DNA of 20,000 bases from positions 37,501-57,500 of the forward strand of contig SEYY01000753.1 of the NCBI GenBank assembly GCA_009176605.1, read 5' to 3'. Made by a program: the position numbers and the translations under genes. Origin of the DNA: Armadillidium nasatum (Eukaryota > Arthropoda > Malacostraca > Isopoda > Armadillidiidae). Numbering within the stretch: the first letter of the stretch is position 1; each line of letters starts with the position of its first letter. Under the pieces are notes generated by a model. The model was not told where the DNA came from, ran no database searches, and was given only the letters and a program-made list of their open reading frames with translations. This document shows, one piece after another, positions 1-12,696 of the stretch.

Positions 1-245
1 TTGGCCTGAATATAAGAAGAGTACCAGTCACAAATCTCTCAAAAGTTGAAGTCCTACCAAGAATCACCATCATTAATGGGAAAACAGGCCAAATGAATAA
101 TTTTACAATGTTTTAAAGAAAAATAATATAACCTTTCCAGAACAGAAACTGTGGCTCTCTATCTTCCTGCATTTACTGATCAAAACTCTATTCAAAAATA
201 ATAATAATAATGAAGTAATGGTAGAAGTAGTTTAACATCTGGTCA
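1..245 (-). other. 3' flank / 3' UTR of BRF1 copy 1
   Basis: This stretch lies downstream of the copy 1 stop codon on the minus strand and aligns along its length with 10171-10400 next to copy 2, so it is part of the same duplication. The likely polyadenylation signal of copy 2 (AATAAA) aligns here to AATAGA at 192-187, 54 bases past the stop. The duplication may continue beyond the left edge of the window. No other gene is seen. Confidence 0.6.
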
Positions 246-2204
246 TTAATCATATTCTCCTTCATCCCATTCATTTTCTCCTCTTCTTTTTCTGAGTAAC
301 CGAATGAGTGAGTCACCATCTTCATTTTCATTCATATCCTCCTCCTCATCTTCCTCTTCATCATCATCTTCGTCTTCTTCCTCTCTTTCATCAACTGAGT
401 GTTTACTCACAGTTCGTACATCCTCAACTACTCGTTGTTTTGGTGATCTTCCACCCTCCATAGAGCTATCTAAAGCACGCTTCCCTGTCAAGGATTGTAG
501 AATTAAATCAATTTTCTCTGGTTTTACGACGGGTTCTGTTGGATGCTGTTTACCTTTTGTTGAAGATTTTATTTCAAGTTGTTCTTTATCTTCCTTTTCA
601 CTATCATTCTCGCCATTTAAATTCCTAAGGACGTCATAATTTATTTTATTAGACAATTTTTTATCTTGCAACATTTTTTCAATAGCTTCTCCAGCAGTAT
701 TTGCTGGTCCAGTATTTTTTTGACGTTTTTTATAAACTTTCTTTTGCTTGACAGGTTTTCCTTCCTTTGCTCTTTGTTCAGCTTCTTCTTTCTCTCTCTC
801 TTCTTTACGTTTCATTTCTTCTAAATATTCTTCATTCAGTTTCATCCATAATTCTGTTTTAAATTTTATTTCTCTGTCCGTCATAATATAGGAATCAATT
901 TCATCATCATCGATACCTGTAAGGTCTAATAATTCTGTTTCACTCGTTTGAGGATCTGGAGGATGAATTTTCATACATTCTTCAATTGTACTTTTCAAAC
1001 CTAGGCTAGCAGCTGAAGGTCCAATACCAGAATTAGCATGTTCTTGTTCTTCCTTCTCTCTAGCATCAGCTAAGCATTTATCAATCGTTTCTAGAGTTGC
1101 TTCAGCAATAAATTTCTGTGTAACCATATTTTCCTTTTTTTGACTGTAGGAATTTTCCTCTTTATCATATTTAGCCCAAATACCTCTCAACTTCTTACGT
1201 CGATCTTCAAGATGCTTCTCTATTCGAAGCTGAATTTCTGTCAGTTCTGAATCAAGATTTTCTTGCTGCTCAAATAGGAGGTTAAGTTTTTCTTTTTCTT
1301 TTTCTTTTTTTCGAGCAGCTTTAAATGAAGGAGGATCCTGCTCTTCATTCAAATCCATGGTCATAAATTGTTCTGGAGTAAGAGCACTCGATGGAGTTTC
1401 ACCAAACTCTGTAAGGCGCTTCCTCAAGGTTGATTCATGAACTTTCACAACCTTAATTACATCGCTAATGGTTCGATTAAAATTATGGAATCTAGCAGCA
1501 ATGACAAGAGCAGCACCACAAAGACCAGAAGGTCTTCGACCTGTGTGCATCCAATCTCTTTTCATTCTTTGAACTAAACGAAGGGCAGTATCAGATACTA
1601 CATGCACCATTTTATCTCCAAAAGATAGTTTATGAGCAAATCTTAAAATGTACAAACATGGATCTATTGCAGGAATAGTAATGCAAAGAGCTGTGGATAA
1701 TTTTAAATATGTTCTACCTAATTCATAAACATCTACCTGCAATGCATCACTTACATCAATAAGCATAAGAAAGGAAGCTTCTGTTCTACAAGTTATGTAC
1801 ACACATGCCCCTATAATAAATTTGCTCTTGCGACCTTTGGTAAGTCCTTTGTTTAAAGCCAGTTTAAAAAAATTGAAAGACGTTTCTGTATAATGAGTTC
1901 CTAAACGAAGTTGTTGGGATAAACCTTTAATTCTTTTATAAGCTGTACTTAGAGTAATTTCTTTGCTTTCCCTCGAAAATACACCATGATAAGACCTACT
2001 GAAAGTGGTTCTTTTGCTGATAGCATCATTGGATATAAACTGCCCAACTGCTGAACTTCCTCCTTTGGAGTTTTCTAAAAATTGAACCTCACTTACAATA
2101 TTATGATCTGATAGAACAGTACCACATGAAGTACAAACTGCATCACCTCTTGCTGGTTCTATTTCAATTTCTGTGCATCCACAGTGAGGGCATTTAGAAG
2201 ACAT
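246..2204 (-). CDS. BRF1: BRF1, TFIIIB subunit (copy 1)
   Basis: Encodes the TFIIB-related subunit of TFIIIB, which works with TBP and BDP1 to place RNA polymerase III on tRNA and 5S rRNA genes. The N-terminal zinc ribbon has C5, C8, C24 and C27. Two TFIIB/cyclin repeats follow at about 85-165 and 180-275, with signatures GRKSKFIIGACVYITCR (124-140) and GRRPSGLCGAALVIAAR (222-238). The BRF-specific C-terminal half has SLGLKSTIEEC (400-410), the block II region LDLTGIDDDEIDSYI (426-440) continuing to about 530, and TAGEAIEKML near 503-512. Block II in this family binds TBP. A Lys/Glu-rich coiled-coil-like stretch lies at about 295-390, and the C-terminus is a long acidic run (605-625). The length of 652 aa is normal for the family. 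The start is the first ATG after an inferred splice acceptor. The coding region has no intron, which is unusual for animal BRF1. Residues 59-146 differ strongly from copy 2. Confidence 0.95.
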   Translation of the reverse strand: MSSKCPHCGCTEIEIEPARGDAVCTSCGTVLSDHNIVSEVQFLENSKGGSSAVGQFISNDAISKRTTFSRSYHGVFSRESKEITLSTAYKRIKGLSQQLRLGTHYTETSFNFFKLALNKGLTKGRKSKFIIGACVYITCRTEASFLMLIDVSDALQVDVYELGRTYLKLSTALCITIPAIDPCLYILRFAHKLSFGDKMVHVVSDTALRLVQRMKRDWMHTGRRPSGLCGAALVIAARFHNFNRTISDVIKVVKVHESTLRKRLTEFGETPSSALTPEQFMTMDLNEEQDPPSFKAARKKEKEKEKLNLLFEQQENLDSELTEIQLRIEKHLEDRRKKLRGIWAKYDKEENSYSQKKENMVTQKFIAEATLETIDKCLADAREKEEQEHANSGIGPSAASLGLKSTIEECMKIHPPDPQTSETELLDLTGIDDDEIDSYIMTDREIKFKTELWMKLNEEYLEEMKRKEEREKEEAEQRAKEGKPVKQKKVYKKRQKNTGPANTAGEAIEKMLQDKKLSNKINYDVLRNLNGENDSEKEDKEQLEIKSSTKGKQHPTEPVVKPEKIDLILQSLTGKRALDSSMEGGRSPKQRVVEDVRTVSKHSVDEREEEDEDDDEEEDEEEDMNENEDGDSLIRLLRKRRGENEWDEGEYD

Positions 2205-2226
2205 TATGAAGAAATGAAAATTGTTT

Positions 2227-2240
2227 CTGAAAAAATTAAA
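2227..2240 (-). promoter_or_regulatory. Putative 3' splice site before BRF1 copy 1
   Basis: On the minus strand a T-rich tract ends in CAG at 2229-2227, leaving 22 bases of 5' UTR before the ATG. The same tract and AG lie 21 bases before the copy 2 start, although nearby bases have changed. This suggests the whole coding region is a downstream exon. Splicing is inferred from sequence only. Confidence 0.5.
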
Positions 2241-2247
2241 TGCAATT

Positions 2248-2259
2248 TTAATAATAATT

Positions 2260-2304
<45 letters not shown>
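2248..2304. repeat. (TAA)n microsatellite
   Basis: A nearly pure TAA run. It marks the end of similarity with BRF1 copy 2, which has its own TAA run at 12407-12479, and it abuts the truncated 3' side of retroelement copy A. Confidence 0.95.
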
Positions 2305-2305
2305 G

Positions 2306-3300
2306 GTAAGCTGCTCCAAGGCCACCTTCCTTGGGTCTATTAAAGACTGTTGAGAGGGGAGCCTTTCAAACTGGAAGGAGTAATGGAGGGTGGAATCATC
2401 GTCATATGAGTGGATAGGAGATGAAGTAATAGAGCAAGGTCATTAATGAAAAGAAGAAAAAGTGTTGGGGATAGGACAGATCCTTGAGGAACACCACTAT
2501 TAATAGATTTATAGGATGAACGGTGGCCGTCTACAACAGCTGCTATAGAACGACGAGAAAGGAAATCAGAGAGAAGGCCACAGAGAGAGGGGTAGATTCC
2601 GAAAGACAGAAGTTTGGAAATCAAAGCTTTGTGCCAGACTCTATCGAAAGCCTTCGATATGTCCAGCACCACAGCAAAAGATTCACCGAAATGCCGAAGA
2701 GCGGAGGACGAAGAGTCAGAGAGAAGGGAAAGAAGATCAACAGTTGAGTGTTTCTTACGAAAGCCATACTGACGATCAGGGATAAAATTAGAAGAACTGA
2801 GATGTTTCCAAATATTCCTGCTAAAGATAGATTCGAAAACTTTAGATTACAACGGAGGTTAAAGAAATTGGGCGGTAGTTAGAGAGTTGAAATGGGTCCT
2901 CTTTTTCGGCACAGGCTGAATGAGCGCACGTTTCCAGCAAGAAGGGAAGGTTGAAGTAGAAAGACAGAGACGAAATAGTTTACCAAGGAAGAGTGCAAGC
3001 TCGGAAGCACAAGTTTTAAGACAAGTTTTAAGAACCACAGGACGGATACCGTCACGACCGTACGCCTTCTTAGTGTTAAGATCAGAGAGAGCAGAAATGA
3101 CGTCATTAGAAGAAATTATAATTTTAGGCATAAATGAGTTGGAGGGGATTGAAGGAGTAGAAACAGCTCCGGAATCGTCTAAGGTTGAATTAGCGGCAAA
3201 AGTTTGAGTGAAGAGTTCAGCTTTTGAGGAAGGCAAACCGGCACTTGAACCGTCAGAAGATACTAGAGGAGGGAAAGAGGAAGAAGCAAAGTTAGAGTTG
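2306..3300 (-). pseudogene. Jockey-like non-LTR retrotransposon RT, copy A (truncated)
   Basis: A reverse transcriptase fragment on the minus strand. From about 3300 downward the translated pieces show the N-terminal RT region (KKAYGRDGIRPVVLK, then [20 protein letters not shown]), then LDISKAFDRVWHKALISKL and SGVPQGSVLSPTLFLLFINDL. A frameshift near 2440 moves the catalytic block out of frame; read through it, the active-site motif is YDDD instead of YADD. Further frame changes lie near 2830-2880. Both ends are missing: the N-terminal part stops at 3300 and the C-terminal part stops at the (TAA)n. It belongs to the same family as copies at 13885-15377, 16180-16465 and 17310-18342, and lies in the inferred intron of BRF1 copy 1. 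Not functional. Confidence 0.88.
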
Positions 3301-3404
3301 ACTATGCTATATACATATTACTACACCATACATATGCAGTGCAAATACTATATACTATACCATATATTATTATAACACCAATATATAATAAAAATTTACA
3401 CTAC
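3301..3404. other. AT-rich spacer, nothing recognised
   Basis: Short AT-rich stretch with scattered TATA and CATA motifs between the retroelement fragment and a MITE-like segment. No coding signal or repeat structure was found. Confidence 0.5.
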
Positions 3405-3625
3405 TAAACCAGCATCTAGGTCCACTTGGACCCATATTTTGCAATAAGTAAAAACCTGTGGAGTATAAAGCAACGCCTATCATAGATTTGAGAGAGCACA
3501 GAGCTCACTGAGTATTTTGCGCCTCCAATTAAACCTACAACTAAAATATTTCATTTGGTAATTGTTTTATCAATTTAGGGATAGGGCTGTGGGTCTGTAA
3601 GGACCCAAGCTTTCCTATTAAGGGT

Positions 3626-3630
<5 letters not shown>
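3405..3630. mobile_element. Possible piggyBac-like MITE remnant
   Basis: Both ends carry a small hairpin of the form GGTCC...GGACC: GGTCCACTTGGACCC near 3419-3433 and GGGTCTGTAAGGACCC near 3590-3605. The right end read on the minus strand begins ACCCTTAATAGG and is flanked by TTAA at 3627-3630, the target used by piggyBac elements. The left end lacks a clear TTAA. A similar end lies at 12864-12906. The family assignment is inference; it could be another short terminal-hairpin repeat. Confidence 0.35.
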
Positions 3631-4276
<646 letters not shown>

Positions 4277-4420
4277 GCGGCTCTTTAGCTCAGCTGATCG
4301 AGCGCTCGCTTAGTACGCGAGAGACCCGGGTTCGAGGCCGGGTTGGAGTAGAGAAATTTGAGTTCTCTCTTACGCTTAGCTCCGACGACTTATGCGTAAT
4401 TGACATCATAATATTTCAAT
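4277..4420 (+). mobile_element. tRNA-derived SINE
   Basis: The head folds partly as a tRNA. The D stem GCTC/GAGC (4288-4291, 4300-4303) and anticodon stem CTCGC/GCGAG (4305-4309, 4317-4321) pair perfectly around loop TTAGTAC, which puts AGT at the anticodon position. The T arm has one mismatch. Pol III internal promoter boxes are well kept: the A box is near TAGCTCAGCTGA and the B box is GGTTCGAGGCC (4329-4339). The acceptor stem hardly pairs and an unrelated body of about 80 bases follows, so this is a SINE head rather than a tRNA gene. No poly(A) tail is visible; a mariner remnant follows directly. Confidence 0.75.
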
Positions 4421-4421
4421 A

Positions 4422-4920
4422 TGCGAGCGTGGACTGAAAAGTAACTCCTGCTCTACCGTAAAATCTTATACACTGCAGATAAGGTAATGAAACAAAGACT
4501 GAAAGAAGGTCAAAGGATTATTGGTTGAACATGTAATATTATTTTCCTACATAATCTCCTTGAACATCAATACATATCTGCAAACATTGAACCCTCTTCT
4601 AAAAACTGGTTAAAGTCTTGATATGTTTTCCAGAACCAGTCTGCCACCGCTTTCTTCACTTTCTCATCTGAACCAAATCTCACTCCCGGAGACGATCCTT
4701 CAACTTTGGAAATGAGTGAAAATCACTGGGCTCCAGATTACGACTGTAGAGTGGGTAAATAATGACCTTTAAGTTCAAGCGCTGAAGCTTCAGAAGCGTC
4801 TGGGTACTGCAATGTGGTCGAGCATTGTCATGACGCAGGAAGAAAACGGTATGGTTTGGTCTCATTCAAAAGATTCAGCTCTTCAATTTCTGTTGAGTTT
4901 CCCAATAACGACGTGGTGGG
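4422..4920 (-). pseudogene. mariner transposase remnant (DD34D)
   Basis: The C-terminal half of a mariner transposase on the minus strand. HDNARPH carries the second catalytic Asp and LEPSDFHSFPKL carries the third, with 34 residues between them, the mariner DD34D spacing. Downstream, in changing frames, RFGSDEKVKKAVADWFWK and then IDVQGDYVGK correspond to the usual mariner C-terminus. Frame changes occur near 4590 and just before the HDN motif. The sequence around 4422-4450 (minus strand: a T-rich block, then CAGTCCACGCTCGCAT) may be the terminal inverted repeat. The N-terminal DNA-binding half and first catalytic Asp are absent, so it is dead. Confidence 0.85.
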
Positions 4921-5573
4921 CCCTTAAGCAAAAAATTATCTTAAGATTTTTGTAATTTTCTTTTCAAAGAAAGATAAAACAAAAATTATCAAATGTATTT
5001 TGTTTAGAATAAGTGGTAAATTATGGGAATTAGGGTTTGTTATAAAAAGTTGGAATTGGAATAATTTGGGCCCTAACCCTAAAATCAGTGTTAGGGAACT
5101 AAAGTAAGTTTTGATAAAAATTTGGAATGGAGTAAAATTTTTCATAAAAACAGTTTTTGCTTAGATCAGAAGAATTGGTAGAAATAATAAAATATTATAG
5201 GAAATTTATTTAAATATAATGCATTTTCAAATATTAGGACCTATATAGTTTTTCAAGATTGTGGCTTTTTAAAACATTATAAAATTTGTTTAAAGTAAAA
5301 TTGACGTGAAAATATTAGAACATTAGAAAAATAAAGACAGGTAGAAGCCACATGGGATTATCGAGACTGTCCCAGTCAAAACAAATAATTAATGGTAATA
5401 CCAATACATGCAACAAAGACTAGGTCTATCCAATCCTTAGTTATCAGTTCATTCATGAAAAGAAAGATAAAAATAAAACTAAGCCCATACATATATTTGG
5501 TAAATCTAAATAATGACATTATACAACTTAACATCATAATAAACCAATACCCACTACAAAACTGCCAGTTAGA
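4921..5573. other. AT-rich region, no gene recognised
   Basis: About 650 bases of AT-rich sequence with only short reading frames and no recognised protein. TTAGGG-like words near 5032 and 5072-5095 are isolated and in both orientations. Confidence 0.6.
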
Positions 5574-5690
5574 CTTAGTCACAAACTGGTCTAAAATTCA
5601 TAGGCTTAGTCACAAGCTGGCCTAAAATTCATATGCTTAGTTACAAGCTTGTCTAAAAATTCATATATACAAGCCAATTTGGCTTAGTCA
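5574..5690. repeat. 31-bp tandem repeat, 3 units plus a partial
   Basis: Units start at 5574, 5605 and 5636 and share CTTAGTCACAA.CTGG.CTAA followed by AATTCATA. A further CTTAGTCA lies at 5683. It sits just past the stop codon of the CR1-like element and is probably its 3' UTR. Confidence 0.9.
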
Positions 5691-7720
5691 TGTTACACTA
5701 TACAATACATAAACCACCCTTATATCTATCTAGCCCCCTCATAAATGCTGCAAGAGAATCACAGTCAACAATCTCCTGTGGCAAGCCATTCCAAAAATTA
5801 AAAACCCTATAACTAAGAGATTTTTTTAGATCGAGATAGCATGACTTTTTTTTAATTTCCTTATCATGGCCTCTAGTTTCTCTTCCATGATCCACTATAA
5901 AGTATTTTACAATCTCTATATTACCGTCAGATGCAAATATTTTGTAAACTTGTATCATATCCCCTTTGAAAAATCTCCTTCTACACCTCCTCGTAGTTCT
6001 AACTCTCAAAGTCGGAAATCAACCTTTTCTTAAATGAGGAGCCCCAAACTTGTGAACAATACTCTAATGCTGGCCTAACATAGCTATTATATACCTTACT
6101 TTTAACCTCTCTGATCTTGCAAACTACATTGCGATTTATTATACCTAACATCTTATTAGCTCTATTACTTGCTTCCAAACACTAATCACTCACCTACAGA
6201 TTACTGCAAATAATCACACCTAATTTTTTTCCTTTAGTCCACAGCCTCAAGTCAATCCCCATTCATATCATAATTAAATCATTCATTTGAGTAGTAACCT
6301 ACATGAAGAAATTTACATTTTCAACTATTAAAATTCATTTATCACTTATCTGCCCATCCAAGGAGTCTATCTAGATCACCTTGAAGCTTTATACATTCAT
6401 CATTATTCCTTACTGAGGTGACTACTTTGGTATAATCTAACTTAAAAACCTTACATTTAAGACCTTTGTCTAAGTCTTTAATGAAGAACAGTGGTCCCAG
6501 CACAGAACCCTCTGGGACTCCACTCTACTATTTCCATTCAGTAGCACACACTGCCTTCTGTTCTTCAACCACTCCACCAATTTGCATCAGCTTTGCATGA
6601 GGTACCTGATCAAAAGCTTTGCTAAAAGTCAAAATATATAACATCAACTGGATCACCCCTGTCTATACATTCTGTAATGTATTCCATAAATTCTAGAAGG
6701 TTGGTCTGACATGAAAAAAACCGTTTCTAACACAATGCTGGGAGTTATACAGTATCCTATCATCCAAATGTTTCTCTATATGACTTTTCAGTAACTTTTT
6801 CCAAAATTTTTACAACCCGAGATGTTAAGCTAACTGGACTAAAGTTTCCTAGATCTTTCTTTCTACCTTATAAGCACCACATATGCCGTTTTCCAGTCCT
6901 CGAGTACCTCTCCAAAAACAATAGATTGCTTAAAAATCAAATACAATACCTTTGCAATACTGCTACTCCCTTCCTTTAGAATTCTACCATCGGGACCCGC
7001 TGCCTTATTTGGGTCAATATGTTCTAGTAAAGATTTAATTTCTTTTAACTCAATTTCCAATGCTGTACATCTATTTATTACATATATATATACTACAAAT
7101 ATGTTTCTAAATTGCTATCCTATCATTCCTCAGTAAATATAGACACAAAATAAGCATTGAAAATATTAAACAATTTTTTACCCGAACTTACTAAATTCTC
7201 ATAATTTTAATTGGGACAATTTTCCTATCCTTACTTTTAAATTTACAGACTCTAAAAAATACTTTTTAAGGTCATTAATACTATTCTTTGCCAAATTAAT
7301 TACTGCAATTTATTTGCTTTTCTTATTGACTGGCTAAGTTCATTTCTAATTCTCTTGTAAAATGTTCTAAATCTTCCTTCCTTCTACTGCCTCTGAATAT
7401 TTAAAAACACCTATGCTTTTCACCGATTTTCTCCTTTCTTCTCTATTCCACCAACTAGGTTTTCTCTTTGCCACCCTATAGATTTATCTTTAAAACACAC
7501 AGACTGAATATTAGTCAATAATTGCTTGAAGGATTCCCACATAAAACGATTTTGACCATTAATCTCCATATTCCAGATTATTTCATTAAGCATTGCTCGA
7601 AATTTGCTAAAATCATCATTTCTGAAATCTAATATCTTTTCCTTATTGACTTGCAATTTCGGCCCAGAAATCACATTCCAGTTAAATCTAATTATATAAG
7701 GTCACTAGCCATTAAATAAT
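5574..7720 (-). pseudogene. CR1-like non-LTR retrotransposon, decayed
   Basis: One element read on the minus strand, with parts in the order expected for a LINE ORF2. 7674-7420 is the linker after the endonuclease (KEKILDFRNDDFSKFRAML ... WESFKQLL). 7240-7100 has a remnant of the conserved YFxxxF(T)EE block. 7060-6863 is the RT start (IDPNKAAGPDGRILKEG, then FGEVLEDWKTAYVV). Near 6510 SGVPQGSVLGPLFFI is readable. The catalytic block near 6430 reads FKLDYTKVV, so the FADD motif is lost. The C-terminal region at 6009-5698 (FFKGDMIQVYKIFA; YRVFNFWNGLPQEIVD) ends in TAG. Many frameshifts and stops make it inactive. It is 5'-truncated within or after the endonuclease. Confidence 0.87.
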
Positions 7721-9811
<2,091 letters not shown>

Positions 9812-9992
9812 CCCGAGAGAAAAAGATTGATGACAGCCATAAAAGCTAATATCCCTAAAGAAAGATTATGAGACATCTACAAAATAACCTGAAATCTTGA
9901 TACTCGCTGTAGCTAACAATTTATGTGAAACCTGGGAAGAAACTTCCTCGAAAGATTACCTTTTTAAAATAGGGAAGTGCCAGAAGGTGCAA
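9812..9992. other. Spacer, nothing recognised
   Basis: About 180 bases of mixed sequence between two TA tracts. A short open stretch on the plus strand ([15 protein letters not shown]) has no recognisable relatives. Confidence 0.5.
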
Positions 9993-10400
<408 letters not shown>

Positions 10401-12362
10401 TTAATCATATTCTCCTTCATCCCAATCATTTTCTTCTTCTCTTTTCCTGAATAACCGAAAGAGTGCGTCACGATCTTCTTTTTCATTCATATCCTCCTCC
10501 TCCTCTTCTTCTTCCTCATCATCATCATCATCATCGTCTTCTTCCTCTTTTTCATCAACTGAGTGTTTACTCACAGTTCGTACATCCTCAACTACTCTTT
10601 GTTTTGGTGATCTTCCACCCTCCATAGAGCTATCTAAAGCACGCTTCCCTGTCAAGGATTGTAGAATTAAATCAATTTTCTCTGGTTTTACGACGGGTTC
10701 TGTTGGATGCTGTTTAACTTTTGTTGAAGATTTTATTTCAAGTTGTTCTTTATCTTCCTTTTCACTATCATTCTCGCCATTTAAATTCCTAAGGACGTCA
10801 TAATTTATTTTATTAGACAATTTTTTATCTTGCAACATTTTTTCAATAGCTTCTCCAGCAGTATTTGCTGGTCCAGTATTTTTTTGACGTTTTTTATAAA
10901 CTTTCTTTTGTTTGACAGGTTTTCCTTCCTTTGCTCTTTGTTCAGCTTCTTCTTTCTCTCTCTCTTCTTTACGTTTCATTTCTTCTAAATATTCTTCATT
11001 CAGTTTCATCCATAATTCTGTCTTAAATTTTATTTCTCTGTCCGTCATTATATAGGAATCAATTTCATCATCATCGATACCTGTAAGGTCTAATAATTCC
11101 GTTTCACTCGTTTGAGGATCTGGAGGATGAATTTCCATACATTCTTCAATTGTACTTTTCAAACCAAGGCTAGCAGCTGAAGGTCCAATACCAGAATTAA
11201 CATTTTCTTCCTTCTCTCTAGAATCAGCTAAGCATTTATCAATTGTTTCTAGAGTTGCTTCAGCAATAAATTTTTGTGTAGCCATATTTTCTTTATTTTG
11301 ACTGTAGGAATTTTCTTCTTTATCATATTTGGCCCAAATACCTCTCAACTTCTTACGTCGATCTTCAAGATGCTTCTCTATTCGAAGCTGAATTTCTGTC
11401 AGTTCTGAATCAAGATTTTCTTGCTGCTCAAATAGGAGTTTAAGTCTTTCTTTTTCTTTTTCTTTTTTCCGAGCAGCTTTAAATGAAGGAGGATCCTGCT
11501 CTTCATTCAAATCCATGGTCATAAATTGTTCTGGAGTAAGGGCACTCGATGGAGTTTCACCAAACTCTGTAAGGCGCTTCCTCAAGGTTGATTCATGAAC
11601 TTTCACAACCTTAATTACATCGCTAATAGTACGATTAAAATTATGGAATCTAGCAGCAATGACAAGAGCAGCACCACAAAGACCAGAAGGTCTTCGACCT
11701 GTGTGCATCCAATCTCTTTTCATTCTTTGAACTAAACGAAGGGCAGTATCAGATACTACATGCACCATTTTATCCCCAAAAGATAGTTTATGAGCAAATC
11801 TTAAAATGTACAAGCATGGATCTATTGCAGGAATAGTAATGCAAAGAGCTGTGGATAATTTTAAATATGTTCTACCTAATTCATACACATCTACCTGCAA
11901 TGCATCACTTACATCAATTAGCATATGATGGGAAGCTTCTGTTCTACAAGTTATATACACACATGACCCTATAATAAAACTGCTCTTGCGACCTTTGGTA
12001 AGCCCTTTGTTTAAAGCCAGTTTAAAAAAATTGAAAGATGTTTCTACAAAATGATTTACTAAACGAAGCTGTTCTGATAAATCTTTAATTCTTTTACGAG
12101 CTGTGCTTAGAGTAATTTCTTTGCTTTCCCTCGAAAATACACCATGATAAGACCTACTGAAAGTGGTTCTTTTGCTGTAAGCATCACTTGATATAAACTG
12201 CCCAACTGCTGAACTTCCTCCTTTGGAATTTTCTAGAAATTGAACCTCACTTACAATATTATGATCTGATAGAACAGTACCACATGAAGTACAAACTGCA
12301 TCACCTCTTGCTGGTTCTATTTCAATTTCTGTGCATCCACAGTGAGGGCATTTAGAAGACAT
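10401..12362 (-). CDS. BRF1: BRF1, TFIIIB subunit (copy 2)
   Basis: The second intact BRF1, 653 aa, with the same TFIIIB role and domain order as copy 1: zinc ribbon C5/C8/C24/C27, B-linker, two cyclin repeats, BRF-specific blocks and an acidic tail. The ATG at 12362-12360 aligns with the copy 1 start; an upstream extension would need a TTG. Compared with copy 1, residues 147-305 are identical, but 13 positions between 59 and 146 differ. At several of these copy 2 looks closer to typical animal BRF1: ARKRIKDL and NHFVETSFNFFK, and HHMLIDVSD where copy 1 has FLMLIDVSD. Copy 2 is two residues shorter near 387 and three longer in the acidic run (about 604-624). It has a canonical AATAAA downstream. 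If only one copy is the main functional gene, copy 2 is the better candidate, though both are open. Confidence 0.95.
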   Translation of the reverse strand: MSSKCPHCGCTEIEIEPARGDAVCTSCGTVLSDHNIVSEVQFLENSKGGSSAVGQFISSDAYSKRTTFSRSYHGVFSRESKEITLSTARKRIKDLSEQLRLVNHFVETSFNFFKLALNKGLTKGRKSSFIIGSCVYITCRTEASHHMLIDVSDALQVDVYELGRTYLKLSTALCITIPAIDPCLYILRFAHKLSFGDKMVHVVSDTALRLVQRMKRDWMHTGRRPSGLCGAALVIAARFHNFNRTISDVIKVVKVHESTLRKRLTEFGETPSSALTPEQFMTMDLNEEQDPPSFKAARKKEKEKERLKLLFEQQENLDSELTEIQLRIEKHLEDRRKKLRGIWAKYDKEENSYSQNKENMATQKFIAEATLETIDKCLADSREKEENVNSGIGPSAASLGLKSTIEECMEIHPPDPQTSETELLDLTGIDDDEIDSYIMTDREIKFKTELWMKLNEEYLEEMKRKEEREKEEAEQRAKEGKPVKQKKVYKKRQKNTGPANTAGEAIEKMLQDKKLSNKINYDVLRNLNGENDSEKEDKEQLEIKSSTKVKQHPTEPVVKPEKIDLILQSLTGKRALDSSMEGGRSPKQRVVEDVRTVSKHSVDEKEEEDDDDDDDEEEEEEEEDMNEKEDRDALFRLFRKREEENDWDEGEYD

Positions 12363-12383
12363 TATGAAGAAATGCAAGTATTT

Positions 12384-12397
12384 CTGAAAAAAATTAA
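12384..12397 (-). promoter_or_regulatory. Putative 3' splice site before BRF1 copy 2
   Basis: The minus strand has a T-rich tract ending in CAG at 12386-12384, 21 bases before the ATG, matching copy 1. With the donor at 16746/16745 it would give an intron of about 4,362 bases. Confidence 0.5.
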
Positions 12398-12406
12398 ATG
12401 CATTTT

Positions 12407-12443
12407 TAATAATAATAATAATAATATAATAAAAATAATAATA

Positions 12444-12479
<36 letters not shown>
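12407..12479. repeat. (TAA)n microsatellite, imperfect
   Basis: TAA run with a few interruptions, at the position equivalent to the TAA run beside copy 1. Similarity between the two loci ends here. Confidence 0.95.
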
Positions 12480-12480
<1 letters not shown>

Positions 12481-12566
12481 TGAGAATTAAAATAAAATCA
12501 GTCAAACTAAAAGAATTAAGGCAGAAAAAATTTTAAAACTTCAATTTTTATAGTTCTAACATAACT

Positions 12567-12696
<130 letters not shown>

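Noticed and set aside
304..639. Plus-strand frame rich in serine opposite BRF1
   Set aside because: It is the antisense of the acidic Glu/Asp run of BRF1; the minus strand is clearly coding.
4277..4350. A functional tRNA-Thr(AGT) gene
   Set aside because: The acceptor stem has only two or three good pairs, the T stem has a mismatch, and a SINE body follows.
5030..5100. Interstitial telomere repeat (TTAGGG-like words)
   Set aside because: Only isolated words in both orientations; arthropod telomeres are usually TTAGG arrays.
12363..12377. Longer BRF1 copy 2 with five extra N-terminal residues
   Set aside because: It would start at TTG; the aligned ATG gives the same start as copy 1.
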